Assembly (NCBI GenBank): GCA_050084515.1
Contig: CM114272.1
Span: 26,226,001-26,290,000 of the forward strand
Length of the DNA stretch: 64,000 nucleotides
Source: Blasia pusilla
Taxonomy: Eukaryota; Marchantiophyta; Marchantiopsida; Blasiales
Direction: 5' to 3'
This document shows, piece by piece, positions 24,771 through 36,600 of this stretch. A model generated the notes under the pieces. It did no database searches, was not told where the DNA came from, and worked only from the letters and a program-made list of their open reading frames with translations. A program made the position numbers and the translations under genes. Positions within the stretch are counted from its first letter, which is position 1. The number at the start of each line of letters is the position of its first letter.

Positions 24771-27700
24771 TGAAACTATTCTCAAATTGAATTATATTTA
24801 TGTAACGTATTCATTGGCCTTTTAAGATGTCATGCTAGAGATCATGAGATAAAACTCTTCCTTGATTTTCCAAGTCATTCTCGATATCATCAATATATAT
24901 TCGAGAAACCTTAGGATGATTCCCTTACTTTGAATATAGGCTCAAATTGTAGAGTAGATCCTATCTTGGACCTTAAATTTTCCAATAAGTATGTCACAAA
25001 TTTGCTCCAATATATACACTCTTGTAGAAATTATTTGGAATGCACAATTATAAACTTGAGTATGTTTAAGAAAGTGAACACTTTGAACACAAATACCAAA
25101 AATCAATAATTCAAGAATGAGAAAATCTTTTTCAAGAAGGGAAGTTGTATCTTTCCATGTTTAGAAAAAAACAAAATATGAGGGGTAAAACCTTTTAGAC
25201 TTTACCTTCTCATATTTCCAAAGGAGAGCATGATATAAAGGAAATATTTGAGTCATACATCCAATTGTGTGATACACATTGTTTGATCTAAATTCTTGGA
25301 AATTCCGAGTATGTGCAAGATTTAATAACTTCTTTAATTTCAAAATCCTCTAAAAGAAGGAGGCATAACTCCACTCTTCCTTGGGATCTCAGCTCTATTT
25401 AGTATAGAAGATATGTTCTCAATTCTTGCAAGTATAAAAGTGGGTATCTCAATAATCTGATTAGTAGAATCATCCTATAAAACTCCATCTTCAAATTCAC
25501 GATCTGTGAGATTACAAATTTCCGCTTTAATACTACTCATATTAGGTATCTTGACTCTCTTCCCTTGAAAATGTAATTCTTCCAATGAAAGGAAGTAGGT
25601 ATGTCATGGATAGGGACATCCATAATTTCATTGTCGTACAAATACTTACAACAGAAATTGTAAGTATGACTCTCCAAAAATTCAAAAGAACCATCAGAAA
25701 AGAAATGCATGCATGTAAGTTAATTCTAAGGTTGTGTATCTATCTTGTGACATTTTGAATTGGAGTCTCCATAATATTTGTACCACATTCAATTCCTTGA
25801 ATAAGAGGAGAACATCCCCAATCTTGTTGAAGAGGGTTCTTTTTTCTTTTCTTCTCTCTTTGATAATACCTTCTTTTCTCCTCTAAAGTGTTGATTTCTC
25901 TATACCAATAATATATCAATTTTTTTCTCATCCCATGATAATTTGCAAAAATCATGTAAATCATGTATTAGATTTCATAATAGTAGAAAATCTTGTGCTC
26001 TCTTTTCGGTACTCTATGTTAAAGGGAAATCGTGAAGGCTCTATTTGGAAGTTAGTAAAGGATAGCAAAAGAGTCCATCCTCTCTATTTGCTTGAGAGAA
26101 CACCTCTGCCTTCCCCTCTAGTGTTCTATTCAATTTCTCAACTATTTCTTGTCCTCTAGCAATCTCCACACCATAATCCTAATGGGTCGCTATACAAGAT
26201 TTGCGAGTGATATCTATATACTCGGAGGATCTCACCTCCTACAATAGTTTTCCTTGTATTTAGGGTTCTAGAGATGCTTATTCTTAAAATTTCTAATGCA
26301 GTTTTAGATGGATTTTGAAACCTTAGAATTGTGTACATTGCCATAAGTCTTCATGCACTCTAGATATTCTAGATGCCCTTGATTTTCTTTCCCATCTTCC
26401 ACAAGTTCTGTCCCCATCTGAGACAATAGAGTTGTGTATGCTATAGTAGACATAATGGCAACTAATGAGCGAGAGGACACAACTATGTGCCTCCTAGGGT
26501 TCTTATAGGATTTGTTGGTAATTACTCCAATCTTTCCTCCCACTTCACCAACCTCAATTACCTTCTCAACAATTTATCTTACTCTTCTAGGCAACCTTTC
26601 ATTCCAAAAGAGGAAATCTAAATCAAGTACTCTTGCACATCTTATGCAAAACTCAAGGAGCTTCTACTCTTCTTTGAAGATCAACATACATCTCTCTCTT
26701 CCTTCTTTTCTACCAAACTCACATAGTTGAAACTCGGGTTTTCCTCTTGCACTACATAGTATGATTTGAACTAAGGTCGCATGTCAAGCAAATGAACCCG
26801 TCGTGGACCACAAGAATGCGCACAGGAGGCCAGTGATCAAGGTCTGTCATATATTCCAACCAAGGTCACATATAAAAAATTACAAGAATATTTAACATGT
26901 GTTTGTTCAACCAAAATGGATTTTCAAATATTATATAACCAACCAACCAACCAACCAACCAAATATCCATTGACTAATTAAATTCAATGATTACATGAAA
27001 TTAAGAGCAACCTTTCTTATAATGTTTGGCCAAAAATGTTGGAGATGGACTATCCCACAAAGCACCAAATTTTTTAACATATAATGTAGCTTATGTTATA
27101 GTTTTATTTTAGAGAAATCAATTTCTTGTTTAAGGGCAGGCATATCAACATCTTCTCGGATGATATGGTGATTATAATAGACAAGACACCAATCTCCAAT
27201 ATCCCATATTTTGGCAACCTTCATTCCTCTTTACAAGTATTTTTTACGAGGTTTTTTATTATCTTGGCGCCGCACACAAGGGCATCTCTAATACCAACTT
27301 GATACTCCTTATAGATATCACAAAAATGACATGGGTGGATAAGAGCATTAGGGGCAACATCAAGGTTTTGTGGATGAGGTGTTTAAGGCAGTAGCCCTAC
27401 TTGCAATGCAATCCTTACACAACCAGGGTGGTAATAGAAATGATAGTATGGATGTATACACTTGATCTAAGGTATTCGCATCAAGCAAGGCTTAGGAGAG
27501 GTTGAAAATGGCAATGTTTAAGGCATGAAAAATCAGTTTAAGAGTTTCAAGAGGTACTCAATCTACATGTGTTCTTTCTTTCTTGTATTGTTTCAATTTG
27601 TCTGTCATTCTGTCTTTGTTTTTTTTTTTTTCATGCATGGTATATTTTGTCCAAATTGAAAATGAAAATCCTTTTCTTTACTTGTTTGATCATAAGTACT

Positions 27701-29054
27701 TGGATTGGGTGACCCCCATAAACTTGCTAGTTCCATTGGAAATTTATGGCATAGAGAGAAGGAGTAAGCAAGAAAACTTGATTTAAGCTTGGTTGATGGC
27801 TTGGAATGGAAGAAGATTGTTGATCAAGTAGTTATACTGAAAAATATTAGTATGTTAGAGTGTGTCACAATCCGGTATGCACCTCGCTTTTGAAAATTTG
27901 GAAAGAGCAAACTTATGAACAAATTGCTTTGTCAGATTATTCCCAGATTAAAATGTATGTATTGGAATAGGAGTATTGCTAAGCTCATGACATGGATAGC
28001 AAAGAAAAAATCTACTGATGGTATGGTTTGGCACACGGCAAACTTCAAACAATAACAACATGTAGATGTCACATGCTCATAGTTCATCACGGACATTAGG
28101 AATATTAGATTGGGCTTAGCTTTAGATGGTATTTATCCATTCAATGATATGATCTACTAAGAGTAATCAACCTTATTGAAAAAGCAATATGATCAAACAC
28201 TCGAGTCCTTCTTTTAAGAGATAAGTAACTCAAATATGTATTCTGAGTAGTCAAGTCCTTCAGTGGGAAAAAGCTAAGATGATTTGTTGTGCAAAACCAA
28301 GGCGAAAAGTAGAGAGGAGGCAAATTCGTGAGCAAGACCCTTTCAAAATGTAGGGGATTCGAAGGAGTATCCTATTTGATCGTCCAGCTCTAAGTAGTAA
28401 GACTCAAGTGATCTCAATTTTTTTCTATCAATTTCCCATCATTGTATAATTTTTTTTAACCTAGCCATTAACCAAAATACACTCATGGGGGATCTGTTGA
28501 TACAACACACCATAAATCTTATATTTTACACAAAGAATGTTTTTGATAATATTCTTAAAAAATTATTTGGGCTAAAGAATAAGGATTCTATTTAGAAAAG
28601 GTTGAACTTAGAAGCTAGGAGAATAAAAACACACTTATGGTCACAATCCCATCCATTAAATATCATGATCATAATATTTGGTAGTGACTTTTTCAAGTCA
28701 CTAGTCAACATCATCATGGTGTTGTTTGTCATGGGAATCATTCGCAAATCATTCAAATCACTATAAAGAGGTTATCTCTATGGTCTTATTAAAATGTGTT
28801 AACAAACATACGAGTTCAAAGCTTGGAAGGTCATTTGCATGTTGACCAACAAGCTTCTTTTGATTAGTTATTGGAGGTAGGAGAGGTCATATACCTTTGC
28901 AACTTCATTTGGGAGATAAATTTTTTATGATTACCATGTGAAATATTTACTTCTAGTCGTAAGATATGCAACCTTATTGATATTATCTATTGAAATTCTC
29001 CTAGTCAATTCCATAATATCAACTTCTAGCAAGATACAATGATTTTAACACCAA
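24771..29054. other. AT-rich repeat-derived DNA, no gene recognised
   Basis: This is AT-rich DNA upstream (in Helitron sense) of the RepHel relic. It may include further remains of the same element, for example short minus frames at 25.7-26.5 kb that I could not match. It contains a CCAA microsatellite at 26937-26963. I saw no splice-linked exons. Confidence 0.5.
26937..26963 (+). repeat. CCAA microsatellite
   Basis: Six consecutive CCAA-type units lie in AT-rich DNA. Confidence 0.9.
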
Positions 29055-30000
29055 CTAGTAAGGTGCCTGTGCGATGTAGGGAAAAAAAAAGTGTTTTAAG
29101 AGCTTTTGTTAGTGTATAGTCCGTGAAGGGAAGAGATTAATCATGCTGCATACAAATTCAAACTTTTTTCTTCCCCATAATATGTGAAATTTTTTTTGCT
29201 GTCAAATTGCCACGTATCAATAGGATGGCCTTAAAAAATAGGTGTCATTAATAGTTTTTTAAAATTATGTTTAAAATTTGAAATTATATTTACTTTTAAA
29301 TTTTAAGTATAATTTCTAGTTTTTAAAATCTTAAAATATTAAGAAAAATTCACCTTTAAATAATACCCATCTCCTCTGAATAATTTCACTCCTCCGCAAA
29401 AGCTCGAACAATAACTATTCTTCCCCTTCCACTCTTCCCACCAAAATAACATTCACTTACCAAAATCTTAGTTAATTTTAATTAAAACCTTTTCCCTTCA
29501 AATTCATTTTCCTTTCCCGATTATTTTTAAAAATAATCACGTTATCCATTTAAAATTTTTAATAAAATTTCTATTTTCTAAAATCTTGGAAGAGTAATAA
29601 CATTTCATTCTTCTTAGTAAGTACAATCCTCCATTGAAATTTAAATGATATCCCAATCCTCTAAATAACTTTACCCTTAGGTAAAATTTAAACAAAATCT
29701 ACTCCTTCTCCATTAAAATATATTTTCTCTTTCCATCAAATAAGAATTGAGGCAAGAATTCTAAATTTTTGGTTAGTTATCATAATTACTATGTTTTATT
29801 AATATTTTATCATCCATTATAATATTTAAAAAATTATTAATTGATTAATATATTTTCTTTCTATTCCACTCAAAACCCTATGTGTTCTTCTATCCCTATT
29901 TATTTCTACCCATCTAATATGGCTCAAGCAACAAAATTCAAACATGTTGGCTAGTTTGTCTTATTGATAACATGGGGTCACCTATTATTATATAGATAGA
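29055..30000 (-). mobile_element. Helitron-like element, about 945 bp
   Basis: On the minus strand the 3' end reads GGCACCTTACTAG at 29055, followed by T, and preceded by a segment very like the end of the elements at 45672-46103 (matching the ATCGCACGGGCACCTTA terminus and the GAGATTAAT / reverse ATTAATCTC segment). The 5' end probably lies at 29996 or 30000, where the minus strand reads TCTATATAATAATAGG or the same preceded by TCTA, each preceded by A. The interior shares a block with 30.8-31.1 kb. The 5' boundary is less certain than the 3' boundary. Confidence 0.55.
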
Positions 30001-30791
30001 TGTGAACAATATGTATATAGACATTGAAAATATAAATATGGATGTCATGTCTCAATTTCTTGGAAAGGTAATATCCATCTTCCAATTTATTTAATGAGTC
30101 TAAATAAGTAAATTTATTTCATGAGTCACATATATATCCAACTAAATTCCGTAACACTATTGGTTTAAGGACTACATCTACATCATTTGTGTTTGAAAAT
30201 TAACCCAGAGATCATGCTTTTACAAAACATGAGAAGGTCACCAAAACAAGCAAATCGAGATTAGATGGGTGATTCGGTGATTTAGATTAATTTTCATCGA
30301 TAATGAAATAAATCAACGCATGGAAGAATATTGGAGATTGAATTTTTATTTAAAGCATCCTAATGTGCTATTGATCACATCTGACTCCGGATTTTATTTT
30401 GGTTTATGTAAATTTCAATTCTCTATTCGTCTAGGTTTAGTTATGATTACTAATAAATCTCAAATTAAAACTCTACAAAGGGCTAAAATTTACTTGCTTG
30501 CTCATGAATTTTTTTCATGGTCAATTATATATAACATTATCTAGAGTACATAAGAGAATTCCATCCACAATAGAACGCCACATTCAAATAAAAGGTGGCT
30601 ACACACCAAATGTACTATATTAAAAAGATCATTGTATGTTGTACAAAGAAATGGATGAAAGAAAATGTTTAGATTTTTTCAAAACACACTTACATGCATC
30701 ATAACCGTACAAGTCTTATTTTATTTCAGCCTTTTTTTTTCTCCATACCTAGTAGTACATATCCCTCTTCCATATTTCTCTTCTAATTAGA
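30001..30791. other. no recognised feature
   Basis: This is AT-rich DNA between two Helitron-like termini. A 74-codon plus frame at 30320-30544 shows no domain. Confidence 0.5.
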
Positions 30792-31130
30792 CTAGTTGGC
30801 ATGCGCGTGCTTGTGGATACAAATAATTTTTTAAAATCATATTTTCCAGAATTTCTATATTCTTAAATCATAAAAGAATAATAACATTATACTCTTCAAA
30901 AGAATTTCTCTTTTCAATTATAATTTGAATAATATCGCACTCCCCCAAATAATTCTATCCTTCAATAAAGATAAATTTAATCTATATTTATTGTCTCTTC
31001 CACTCTTCCCACCAAAATAACACATATTTATTCAATCATTGATTTTAATTAATGAGATCCTTTCTCTATTCCATTCATTTTCCATTCTTAAAATTTCAAA
31101 TCTGAATTTTAAAAAAATTAGAAACTACTA
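30792..31130 (-). mobile_element. Helitron-like 3' end with related interior
   Basis: The minus strand ends CAACTAG at 30795-30792, followed by T. Just upstream is the partly palindromic GCACGCGCATGC, as in Helitron 3' hairpins. The interior shares CTTCCACTCTTCCCACCAAA (plus strand) and neighbouring sequence with the element at 29055-30000. The 5' end was not located; 31130 marks only where the similarity fades. Confidence 0.5.
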
Positions 31131-33637
31131 TTTTGTGTCATTTTCTTATTATGGCCTCTGTAAATTCTCGTTGTGTTTCCCTTGGCCCTATGGACCATCC
31201 ACGTGTATTGTGTCATATGTTAACTAGACGGTGCATGGTGAGCACATCGCAACTCGGACACCGTGAGCACCCATCCAAACTCGAACATCCGATCTGTAAA
31301 CCGCATGCAAAGCATCCGAACTGGAACCCGCCACATAAAGTAATATATTATGCCCGTGTGATGCGCAAGTGAAAAAATAATACCTCTTGTCACTTTTTCT
31401 AGTACATGTGTCGGGAACACGGGAAGATTTAAAAAGCATATGTGTCAACACCATATGAGAGGTTCCTAAATCCCCTCCTAATAATATAATGCTATTGACC
31501 CAAAAAGATACGTGCCATCGTTTAGGCACGACACCTCTTATATGGGTTACTTTCTTCTCCTCACAATGGTTATTTTGTGTTATTAATTCACTATTATTTT
31601 GTTTCAAATTAATTCCTATGCTCACTAAGATTTGCACCATTTGGCTTTCGCTCCGCGGACTTCCCATAAGAAGTCCACTTCCAGCTGGTAAGACCTACGG
31701 GAGTAATTGCGCAATCCGAATGGTTCCACCATCGCTCCCTTCCATGAAGATAGGAGCATGAGAATCGGCGTGTCCACACGACCCCAACAACTCGGGAAAG
31801 TGGGAATTCTTCGTGTGCGCCATGAGATAGCCGTCGGTCGTACCGGAAATGAGTCGGCGCCCCATGCCCATGGGCAGGAAGCCTCCTTCCTCCACTCACT
31901 CATGGCTCCTTCCAGATTCGGACCACTCACCGAGGTCGGTGAGTGGCCCCATTCTCAGTATCCGACTCGAGTGCCATCCAGGACGGACTGGACGGAACGC
32001 TCCGGGGGAGTCTCACGCCTCTTCTTATATATATATATATACACGGGAGCCATGAATTACGAGGCTGGGACAATTGCCTTCGTCAAATGTATTGACTCGC
32101 TCTCGCTCTGCCGAACTTTGCACCTGTCACCACAATTTCTTCTCTGTAGCCACTCATGGCGAGAGTTGAATCCCTCGAGCCCTGTACTCGCGACGTTCTC
32201 TGATGGAGAGGACTCGAGTGTCATGGATGAAGGGAAGGGAAGTGACGGGATGCGAGAGACGGTTCCGGACTTGAGCGATGGGAGATGAAGGAAGAGGAGG
32301 TGCGAAGGAGAGACACTAGGACGGATTCAGCGGGAGAGGCAGCAGAAGAAGGAAACAAAGACGAACGGCGTTACGGAGTGCAGTCAGTTGAAGAGAGAGA
32401 AAAGGAAGCAATGAGCCGTGAAATGGACAATTGCAAATCGCTGCTGCGGTGGATGCAACTGAGTTTCAAAATAAAATGTTCGCGGCGGAACGTGAAAGTA
32501 ACCGATGCGCAGGTTCATGGCATCGGTGGATCTCTGATGGGCTTCAGTCCCCCCCGATGCAGAGCGGAAGAAGACGAGTTGAGTTTTGATTGCCATGCCA
32601 TCATGTCTCACATGGACACCAGAGCAGGCCAATTCGAGACTCGAAGAGTTACCTGGAACGATTTGATTGGTCAGAAAAGTATACCTCAAGTGCCCGGGTC
32701 CGGCAGTGGGACGTTACTCGAGGCATGTTCTACGTGAGGGCGGTTGATAGAACCCTCGGTTCTTCAAGTGCCTTGAAGAACCGAGGGTTCTATCAACTCT
32801 GTCGCTGGCCTGTAGGCGGCTTGTGTAGAGCATGCGGAGGACGGGAATATGAATCCTGACTTCAGTGCAGCAGAGAATTCAGAGCAGATGAAGAGGCTCT
32901 GAATTAGAATTTTGCCTCGCTCTCTTCTTGAAAGTTGGCAGAGTTCCGAGTCTAGGAATATGACGGACTCGGAGACTCAGGAAAATCTTGAGAAGATCAA
33001 GGGGGTACACTAAAAGGCAAGATATGCCGGTTATGACGCTGTGGATTGTTCAGTATCCAGTCGTCGTGAGGTCTGATCAAGATATTTCTACCTGCCTGTC
33101 AGACGCAAACATTGTACGTGGACTGTTCTGAACGCAGAGAGCATCAGCAAATGAGAATACCTTTCAACCTTGCAGGTATGGGAATCTCCAACTCTCTGGA
33201 GTACATCTCAAAAAGCTCATTGGATACAATCGTTTCGTTTTAGGTGAATACTGGTAGTCGGAGAAACTGTCAAGACATTCATGGGCATATGATATTTAGG
33301 AATCGAGGAGACGAGAAACTTAGGAATGAGAAGCGGGAGATGTAACCCATCATACAACGGAAAGGTCGCACATGAGATCTGTCAATACAATGACCATCCT
33401 AATGTGAGGATTGAGGATGTGGAGGCAATCCACCTGTTGCCGAAATTCTGTTCAAATTTCCCGGTCTCCACTGAAATATGAAATGTACAAGGTCAATTCA
33501 ATCCATGCAGGATATGAGAGTATTGAACAGTATGTTGAAAACCAAAGAATCGTCTTATTACGAAGTATTTTCCTTTGAGAAGATGAGTTGAATGACGCTC
33601 GATTTAAATTTAAACTCATCAAACTAAACCTCATTTT
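31131..33637. other. unresolved GC-rich block downstream of MER3
   Basis: About 31.6-32.9 kb is GC-richer than its surroundings and has overlapping open frames of 90-190 codons on both strands. The plus strand has frames at 31707-32288 and 32285-32737. The minus strand has three overlapping frames at 31.61-31.93 kb. A (TA)n run at about 32026-32041 is followed on the minus strand by an ATG frame ending at a good donor (ACTCACCGA in plus view near 31930). I recognise no domain in any frame and cannot choose between a small unknown gene, a gene fragment in a transposon, and chance. The block ends with the perfect hairpin at 32743-32797. Confidence 0.4.
32743..32797. repeat. perfect 26-bp inverted repeat with 3-base loop
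   Basis: The left arm (32743-32768, starting GTTGATAGAACCCTCGG) is exactly reverse-complementary to the right arm (32772-32797), with a TGC loop. No mismatch occurs over 26 bp. It lies beyond the MER3 stop codon, at the end of the GC-rich block. Confidence 0.97.
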
Positions 33638-36600
33638 CTAGTCAAACAAGAAAGAAAATAGGCTGGTGGATCCAAGGGAATCAGATTTCATCTCGTCACA
33701 GGGAGGATATGGCGCGGCCCGAGATTCTCCAACAGGGGCAGGAGGCATCTGGAGGAGAGAAAATTCAGTTCCTCTTTCGCAATCTTGTCCTATTGCTTCC
33801 ACATCATCTACAAGGGAATGGTGACTAATGCAACGATCTTCATACACATTATACTCCTCTGCGATCACACCAAGACCGACATGCGAGTAGGAAGACTTTT
33901 TTAAAAAGGGCTTAGAGGGTGGAGTGTTGGTAGGAACACGGATGTTAATCGGCATGTACTCGCACGTCCCACCGACTACAGATGGTTCGTCTGCAAGTAT
34001 TTTCTTTCTTGCCGGTGATAATGCATGGCCAAGCGGTCCATCGACATGTCGAGCTCTTGCGGCAGGCGCTGGTTCATCGGAGTTGTTGTGCAAGAATTCG
34101 GGCGCTTGGGCTCCGGTGTTTTCCCGATGCACGCTCTGACGGGAAGCGCCGTAATCTACATCTTGCGCGGTCGCTTCCGTCCGTGTACAAATTAGGTCCA
34201 CGGAGCTCTCGTGCTGTCTGTTGGGCCTTCTATCTTGAGTGTGATCAGAGAGAGCGTGGTCCAGGAACGTGATTTCGTCTAATTGCTTCTCATCCCCTTC
34301 GCCCATGAACATGCTCTGATGAAACTCTGGGTCTAACAAAAAAGATTGGAGGGATTTCAAGTCTTTTCCCGAGGGAGTATTGAGAGACATGGGACAGTTA
34401 AGAGGGGTTGGCACTTTGGATACATGTTCACGATCAGTTTCACGATCAGTTCCGGAGCTGAAGATCTTGTTTTGTGTCGTTATGTCTAGTCTGGTGGGAG
34501 CTTTTCCGCGTTGCGATTTCGAAGTTCTAGCTTGATCCAGAGCTTTACAATAGAATGTAGTGCACGTGGGGTAAGGCATATACTTCTCGTCTAAGCGTTG
34601 GAACTCGCCGCTTTGTAAACACGAAAGTTTCAGCTTTGGTTGAATGAGATGGACTCCCGAAGATGCCGCCATTTGCGAGTCCGTCGACTTCCTTTTACGC
34701 GCTTCAGTGGTGTTAAGCTTATTCGAAATCATTACCGTTCCAGTGTCGGAGGAGTTCGTCATTTTGCCAAGATTGTCGACGCCCGCTGTGTCATCTCAAT
34801 TCAAGATCACAGGCCATGAGTTTGTTTCTGCACTTGATCGGAATCATAAGGATGCATGCTGCATTTCAGAGAATTTCAGAGTCAAGTGTAGAACATTACC
34901 AAACTGTTCAGAAATAAGAGCAGCCACGACGATGCTCGTGGAGTACAATGAAATTACATATGGGCTGCAAGATCTCAACAAGTTTATTAGAAAATTCATT
35001 ACTACGTTCTGATTGTCAGAAGATTTATTACTAGGTTCCGATTGAAGAGACATTAGAGGTCCTCGAGATTGATCTTGTTATCCTGTTATCAGAGTCCTTA
35101 CCATAACCGTCGATCTTTCAACCTAATATTGCAAGTTCACTAAAGCTTACATAAGCGATATGCTTTCAACCCACACAACAGGTACTTCTGTTAAAGGAAT
35201 TGGTACTGGATCCAATCTGTTCGTCAAAAGTGTACGCACCTGGAAAATTGTTCGAGCCTTTTTTGAGGACATGGACACGCAAAAGCAAAAGGTAAGTGAT
35301 ATGGACCAAAAGTACTTCCTTCCCCGCTACAATCACTAAAAAGAGTAACCAAATCAATGCAGTACCTTATCTTCTCGTGAAATAAGAGCTCATTTCCGAG
35401 TTCGTCCCCGACGATCTGAGCATCCATAAAAACAATCCCGCAACTCACTCATCCACAATCTCTCTGCGACAGTACTCACTCTCACATTATCTCTGCGACA
35501 GTACTCACTCTCACATTATCTCTGCGACAGTACTGTGATTACGCCACTAAATCTCGATGTCTGTCCTACTGATACAGGATTGTCACTTTCGAGAATTCGT
35601 GGATTGTAAAACTGAAATGAGCGCAATGAACTACATTTAGAAATAATTCGAGGAATTAACTTGTGTAAACACAATCTGCTATCAAAATTCAAGAACGAGT
35701 ATTTTCTTACCAGATCAGCCATGTGCCACTTATTGCTTGCTTGGGCTTCAGACAGCCGAGTGAGCTCGAGACAGTACTCACTTTTATTTCCAATGTGGAG
35801 ACCTGTCTCCTCAACCCTCAGGTCAACTTTGGGTGGCAGAGAAACAAGGCTACCTTTCACTTGATCTCCATAAGGGAATTTCCGACCTGTTATAAATTCT
35901 AAATGTCGAGGATCTGCGCTCGCCAATTTGTCAAAGGTAGTGACTCCGGCGGCGCGAAATGCCTGCCAAAGGCATGCCATGTGAGGGCTTGTGACCTTTG
36001 ACAAGGCAAGTTCGAAACATTGGAAATAAAAGTGTATCTAAACGAGGGACAGAAAATTGAGCTTGCAGAAACGCAACGGACATCACGATGAGAACGCTTA
36101 TGGAAATTACCTTGGCGGTCACCATCCCAATACCAGGTAGCTGTTTCAGCTGGTAAGGGCTGTCCTCCCAAAGTTTCTGTCGGAGGCACTTTGCTAACAG
36201 TAGGGCACTCTTAGTCTCCGTAAACCTTTTCATGAACTTAAAGTAGTCACTCATGCATCGGGCGATCCGAGTTCCGTTGGTACAAATTCCAGTTACATCC
36301 TTCGTCAACACATAAAACCGTGTCAATTTCAAATTCTTTAACTTGAGGTGCCTCAAAGGCCAACATTTCACTATGGACCAATCACCACAATTGAGATGAT
36401 ACTTTCGCAAGAACAAACTTTGTTTCCATCCGTACTTGACGCACAAAGGTTATGAATCAAGAACCTGGAATTTTTCTTCAAAGCTAGATAGCTTGTAAAT
36501 CTCAAAATGCCACCAACGAGACAGCGTGCTGGGACTTTGTTAGGCCATCTCTACAGCTTTTTAGTGATTGACTGCCAGTGTTGAGCACCTGAGTCATGGT

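Noticed and set aside
33924-34272. Plus-strand frames within the MER3 last exon
   Set aside because: They are antisense to a 1.1-kb continuous MER3 exon that joins in frame to the helicase.
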